Shown: in pieces, positions 61,045 to 64,000 of the stretch | Numbering within the stretch: position 1 is the first letter of the stretch | Layout: each line of letters starts with the position of its first letter | NCBI GenBank assembly: GCA_035493475.1 | Contig: DATJIF010000174.1 | Location: forward strand, 42,191-106,190 | Reading direction: 5' to 3' | Length of the DNA stretch: 64,000 nucleotides | From: Actinospica sp035493475 | GTDB taxonomy: Bacteria > Actinomycetota > Actinomycetes > Streptomycetales > Catenulisporaceae | Made by a program: the position numbers and the translations under genes | Notes under the pieces: generated by a model | Databases searched by the model: none | Seen by the model: the letters and a program-made list of their open reading frames with translations, nothing else | Told to the model about the DNA's origin: nothing

Positions 61045-62541
61045 GTGAAGCGCCCAGATGGACGACTGACCCACGACATACTCCCCGACGAAGACAAGCA
61101 CCCGCAGGACGCCTGCGGAGTGTTCGGCGTGTGGGCACCCGGGGAAGAGGTCGCCAAGCTGGCGTACTTCGGGCTGTACGCACTGCAGCACCGGGGGCAG
61201 GAGTCCGCGGGGATCGCGGCCTCGAACGGCTCGCAGATCCTCGTGTACAAGGACATGGGCCTGGTCTCGCAGGTCTTCGACGAGGAGACGCTCGGCACCC
61301 TGCGCGGGCACCTGGCCGTCGGGCACACCCGCTACTCGACCACCGGCTCCTCCGTCTGGGAGAACGCGCAGCCGACGTTCCGGGCCACGCCGCACGGCGC
61401 GATAGCGCTGGGGCACAACGGGAACCTGACCAACACCGCCGAACTGGTCGAGCTGGTCGGGGCCGCCCGGGCGAACGGCGCGGTGCTGGGCAAGGACCGC
61501 GGCGCCAGCTCGGACAGCGACATGATGACCGACCTGCTGGCCAGCCGCTCCGAGCTCAGCCTCGAGGACGCGGCGCTGCAGGTGCTGCCGCGGCTGCGCG
61601 GGGCCTTCTCGCTCGTGTTCATGGACGAGACCACCCTCTACGCCGCGCGCGACCCGCAGGGGATCCGGCCGCTGGTGCTCGGCCGGCTGGACCGCGGCTG
61701 GGTGGTGGCCAGCGAGAGCGCGGCGCTGGACATCGTCGGCGCCTCCTTCATCCGGGAGATCGAACCGGGCGAGCTCGTCGTCATCGACGAGGAGGGGCTG
61801 CGCTCGCAGCGCTGGGCCCAGCCCGAGCCGAAGGGCTGCGTCTTCGAGTACGTCTACCTGGCCCGCCCGGACACCGCGATCGCCGGCCGCTCGGTGAACG
61901 CCTCCCGGCTCGCGATGGGCCGCCGGCTCGCCGTGGAGCACCCGGTCGAGGCCGACCTGGTCATCCCGACCCCGGAGTCCGGCACCCCGGCGGCGATCGG
62001 CTACGCGGAGCAGTCCGGCATCCCGTTCGGGCACGGCCTGGTCAAGAACGCCTACGTGGGCCGCACCTTCATCCAGCCCAGCCAGACGATCCGGCAGCTC
62101 GGCATCCGGCTCAAGCTGAACCCGCTGCGCGAGGTCATCGAGGGCAAGCGGCTGATCGTGGTGGACGACTCGATCGTGCGCGGCAACACGCAGCGCGCGC
62201 TGGTCCGGATGCTGCGCGAGGCCGGAGCGCTCGAGGTGCACGTGCGCATCTCCTCGCCGCCGGTGAAGTGGCCGTGCTTCTACGGCATCGACTTCGCCAC
62301 CCGGGCCGAGCTGATCGCGAACGGCCTGTCGGTGGAGGAGATCGCGCACTCGCTCGGCGCCGACTCGCTCGGCTACATCTCGCTCGACGGCATGATCGAG
62401 TCGACCACGATTGCGGCCGACCGGCTGTGCCGAGCCTGCTTCGACGGCGTGTACCCGGTCGAGCTGCCCGACCCGGAGCGGCTCGGCAAGCACCTGCTGG
62501 AGATCCCGACCGACGTCGCCGCGTCGCTCAGCCACCCCTGA
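61045..62541 (+). CDS. purF: PurF, amidophosphoribosyltransferase
   Basis: 498-aa first enzyme of purine synthesis, converting PRPP and glutamine to phosphoribosylamine. The N-terminal Ntn glutaminase has its nucleophile at Cys24 (DACGVFGVW) after a 23-residue propeptide that should be removed. The PRPP-binding loop is IVVDDSIVRGNT. GTG 61045 gives the known length; no good ribosome site is seen. Confidence 0.97.
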   Translation: MKRPDGRLTHDILPDEDKHPQDACGVFGVWAPGEEVAKLAYFGLYALQHRGQESAGIAASNGSQILVYKDMGLVSQVFDEETLGTLRGHLAVGHTRYSTTGSSVWENAQPTFRATPHGAIALGHNGNLTNTAELVELVGAARANGAVLGKDRGASSDSDMMTDLLASRSELSLEDAALQVLPRLRGAFSLVFMDETTLYAARDPQGIRPLVLGRLDRGWVVASESAALDIVGASFIREIEPGELVVIDEEGLRSQRWAQPEPKGCVFEYVYLARPDTAIAGRSVNASRLAMGRRLAVEHPVEADLVIPTPESGTPAAIGYAEQSGIPFGHGLVKNAYVGRTFIQPSQTIRQLGIRLKLNPLREVIEGKRLIVVDDSIVRGNTQRALVRMLREAGALEVHVRISSPPVKWPCFYGIDFATRAELIANGLSVEEIAHSLGADSLGYISLDGMIESTTIAADRLCRACFDGVYPVELPDPERLGKHLLEIPTDVAASLSHP

Positions 62542-62554
62542 AAGGCCACCCGAA

Positions 62555-63610
62555 GTGAACACGTACGCAGCTGCCGGAGTCGACATCGAAGCCGGTGACC
62601 GCGCCGTCGAGCTGATGAAGCAGTGGGTGGCCAAGGCTTCCCGGCCCGAGGTCCTAGGCGGGCTCGGCGGTTTCGCGGGCCTGTTCGACGCGAGCGCGCT
62701 GACCAACTACCGGCGCCCGCTGCTGGCCACCTCCACCGACGGCGTCGGCACGAAGGTCGCGCTGGCGCAGAAGATGGACGTGCACCACACCATCGGCTTC
62801 GACCTCGTCGGCATGGTCGTCGACGACCTGGTCGTGTGCGGGGCCGAGCCGCTGTTCATGACGGACTACGTCTGCATCGGCAAGGTCGTGCCGGAGACGG
62901 TCGCGGCGATCGTGCGCGGCATCGCGGAGGCGTGCGCCGAGGCTGGCTGCGCGCTCATCGGCGGCGAGACCGCGGAGCACCCGGGGCTGCTGGCGCCGGG
63001 CGAGTACGACGTGGCGGGCGCGGCGACCGGCGTCGTCGAGGCGGACGAGCTGCTCGGCCCGGAGCGGGTCGCGGCGGGCGACGCGGTGCTGGCCATCGCG
63101 TCCTCGGGCCTGCACTCGAACGGATACTCGCTGGTCCGGCACGTGCTGCTGAAGCAGGCCGGCTGGGATCTGGACCGCGACGTGCCGGAGTTCGGCCGCA
63201 CCCTCGGCGAGGAGCTGCTGGAGCCGACGAAGGTGTACGCGAAGGCCTGCCTGGAGCTGGCCCGCCGGGTGCCGATCCACACGTACGCGCACGTCACCGG
63301 CGGCGGTCTGGCCGCCAACCTGGCGCGGGTCATCCCGGCCGGGCTGCACGCGCGCCTGGACCGCTCGACCTGGACGCCGCCCGCGGTGTTCCAGACGGTC
63401 GGCACGGTCGGCTCGATCGAGCGCGGCGAACTGGAGCGCACGCTGAACATGGGCGTCGGCATGGTCGCGGTGCTCGCGGCGGACCAGGCGGACGCGGCGT
63501 TGCGCGCGCTCGGCGAACTGGGTCTGCGCGGCTGGTCGCTGGGCACCGTGGAGGCGGCGGCGGACGCGAAGGCGCCCGGTTCGGCGGCCCTGGTCGGCGA
63601 CTACGCCTGA
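62555..63610 (+). CDS. purM: PurM, AIR synthetase
   Basis: 351-aa enzyme that cyclises FGAM to AIR. STDGVGTKVALA, VVDDLVVCGAEPLFMTDY and LIGGETAEHPG are the family's key motifs. GTG 62555 begins the conserved TYAAAGVDIEAGD N-terminus. It is 13 bp after purF and cotranscribed. Confidence 0.97.
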   Translation: MNTYAAAGVDIEAGDRAVELMKQWVAKASRPEVLGGLGGFAGLFDASALTNYRRPLLATSTDGVGTKVALAQKMDVHHTIGFDLVGMVVDDLVVCGAEPLFMTDYVCIGKVVPETVAAIVRGIAEACAEAGCALIGGETAEHPGLLAPGEYDVAGAATGVVEADELLGPERVAAGDAVLAIASSGLHSNGYSLVRHVLLKQAGWDLDRDVPEFGRTLGEELLEPTKVYAKACLELARRVPIHTYAHVTGGGLAANLARVIPAGLHARLDRSTWTPPAVFQTVGTVGSIERGELERTLNMGVGMVAVLAADQADAALRALGELGLRGWSLGTVEAAADAKAPGSAALVGDYA

Positions 63611-63642
63611 GGCCGTGCCCGGAGATCATCCGCAGAGAGCGG

Positions 63643-63681
63643 AAGGACAGGCGGAGCGGCTCGGCCGTCCTGCCTGTCCTT
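63643..63681. terminator. Bidirectional terminator between purM and DUF3073
   Basis: AAGGACAGGC at 63643-63652 pairs with GCCTGTCCTT at 63672-63681, giving a 10-bp stem with an inner GC-rich loop. It stops transcription of purM on one side and DUF3073 on the other. Confidence 0.75.
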
Positions 63682-63693
63682 CACCAGCTCGGG

Positions 63694-63948
63694 TCAACGA
63701 TGAGGGAACGAGTCTTCCTCGTCCTCGTCTTCCTCTTCGTCGTCATCCTCTTCAGCGTCCTCGGCGTAATCCGCATAAGCCGCATAGCGTTCATCGAGTT
63801 CATGGTCGCGGGAACCATTACTTCTCGACGGCGGATGCGGATCACTGACGCCCAGCTCTGACCGCAGACGGTCGAGGTCACCGGCCGGCTGGTACTTCAG
63901 CTGGCGAGCGACCTTGGTCTGCTTGGCCTTGGCCCGGCCGCGCCCCAT
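63694..63948 (-). CDS. DUF3073 protein
   Basis: 84-aa small protein with the family start GRGRAKAKQTKVARQLKY and a very acidic C-terminus (a run of Glu/Asp). This gene next to purM is a conserved actinobacterial arrangement. Its function is unknown. Confidence 0.92.
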   Translation of the reverse strand: MGRGRAKAKQTKVARQLKYQPAGDLDRLRSELGVSDPHPPSRSNGSRDHELDERYAAYADYAEDAEEDDDEEEDEDEEDSFPHR

Positions 63949-64000
63949 GGCTCGACCCCCTCAACGACGGGGCGTTCGCACAACCCCGGGTCTCGACAAC

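Overview
The window is high-GC DNA with Shine-Dalgarno-preceded ATG/GTG genes from an actinobacterium. The purB-purC-purS-purQ-purL-SCP-purF-purM-DUF3073 order, WhiJ-type HTH/DUF397 genes, SpoIIE-type phosphatases and an LAQTG surface protein suggest a mycelial actinomycete (Streptomycetales/Catenulisporales-like). This assignment is an inference; no rRNA is present.

Left chromosomal part (1-10.8 kb): the start of pstC and the phosphate-binding lipoprotein pstS (minus strand) with an upstream PHO-box-like repeat; a PAS-SpoIIE-HATPase regulator; a small lipoprotein; a branched-chain-amino-acid-type ABC transporter whose two permeases are fused and which has a single ATPase and a divergently coded binding lipoprotein; a two-helix K+ channel; an unrecognised protein; then tRNA-Phe, tRNA-Asp and tRNA-Glu (minus) and tRNA-Lys(TTT) (plus).

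Genomic island (10,844-41,793): the last 47 bp around the 3' half of tRNA-Lys(TTT) are repeated exactly at 41,747-41,793, so about 31 kb appears integrated at this tRNA. It is a defence- and mobility-rich region: a translationally coupled SIR2-like/P-loop giant protein plus AAA+-TOPRIM protein; an IS5-family element; a XamI-like restriction-modification pair; a tyrosine integrase lying next to a second, degenerate tRNA-Lys(CTT) 3' half; a WhiJ-like regulatory set (wHTH, GHKL ATPase, XRE proteins, DUF397); a WXG-like/DUF1023 hydrolase/lipoprotein group; a single-chain nuclease-methylase; a secreted beta-helix protein; a HigBA-like toxin-antitoxin pair; EcsC/TerB-like and GIY-YIG proteins; and several repeat or palindrome elements in the gene-poor stretches. 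The internal att-like site suggests a composite island.

Right chromosomal part (41.8-64 kb): a sortase-type choice-of-anchor protein; an XRE regulator divergent from two paralogous approximately 70-aa peptides, a PqqD-like/M50 zinc metalloprotease and a secreted protein, which together look like an undescribed peptide maturation or secretion system; a nucleotidyltransferase and an AlkD-like protein; DUF3626 and a CrcB-DUF190-CrcB fluoride-export locus; and purD, a membrane protein, purB-purC, purS-purQ-purL, an SCP-like protein, a secreted beta-propeller-like protein, purF, purM and DUF3073. The pur genes cover most steps from PRPP to IMP and adenylosuccinate.

The two most interesting loci are the SIR2/P-loop + AAA+-TOPRIM operon (11,263-16,379) and the twin-peptide + RRE-like-M50 locus (43,871-47,848).
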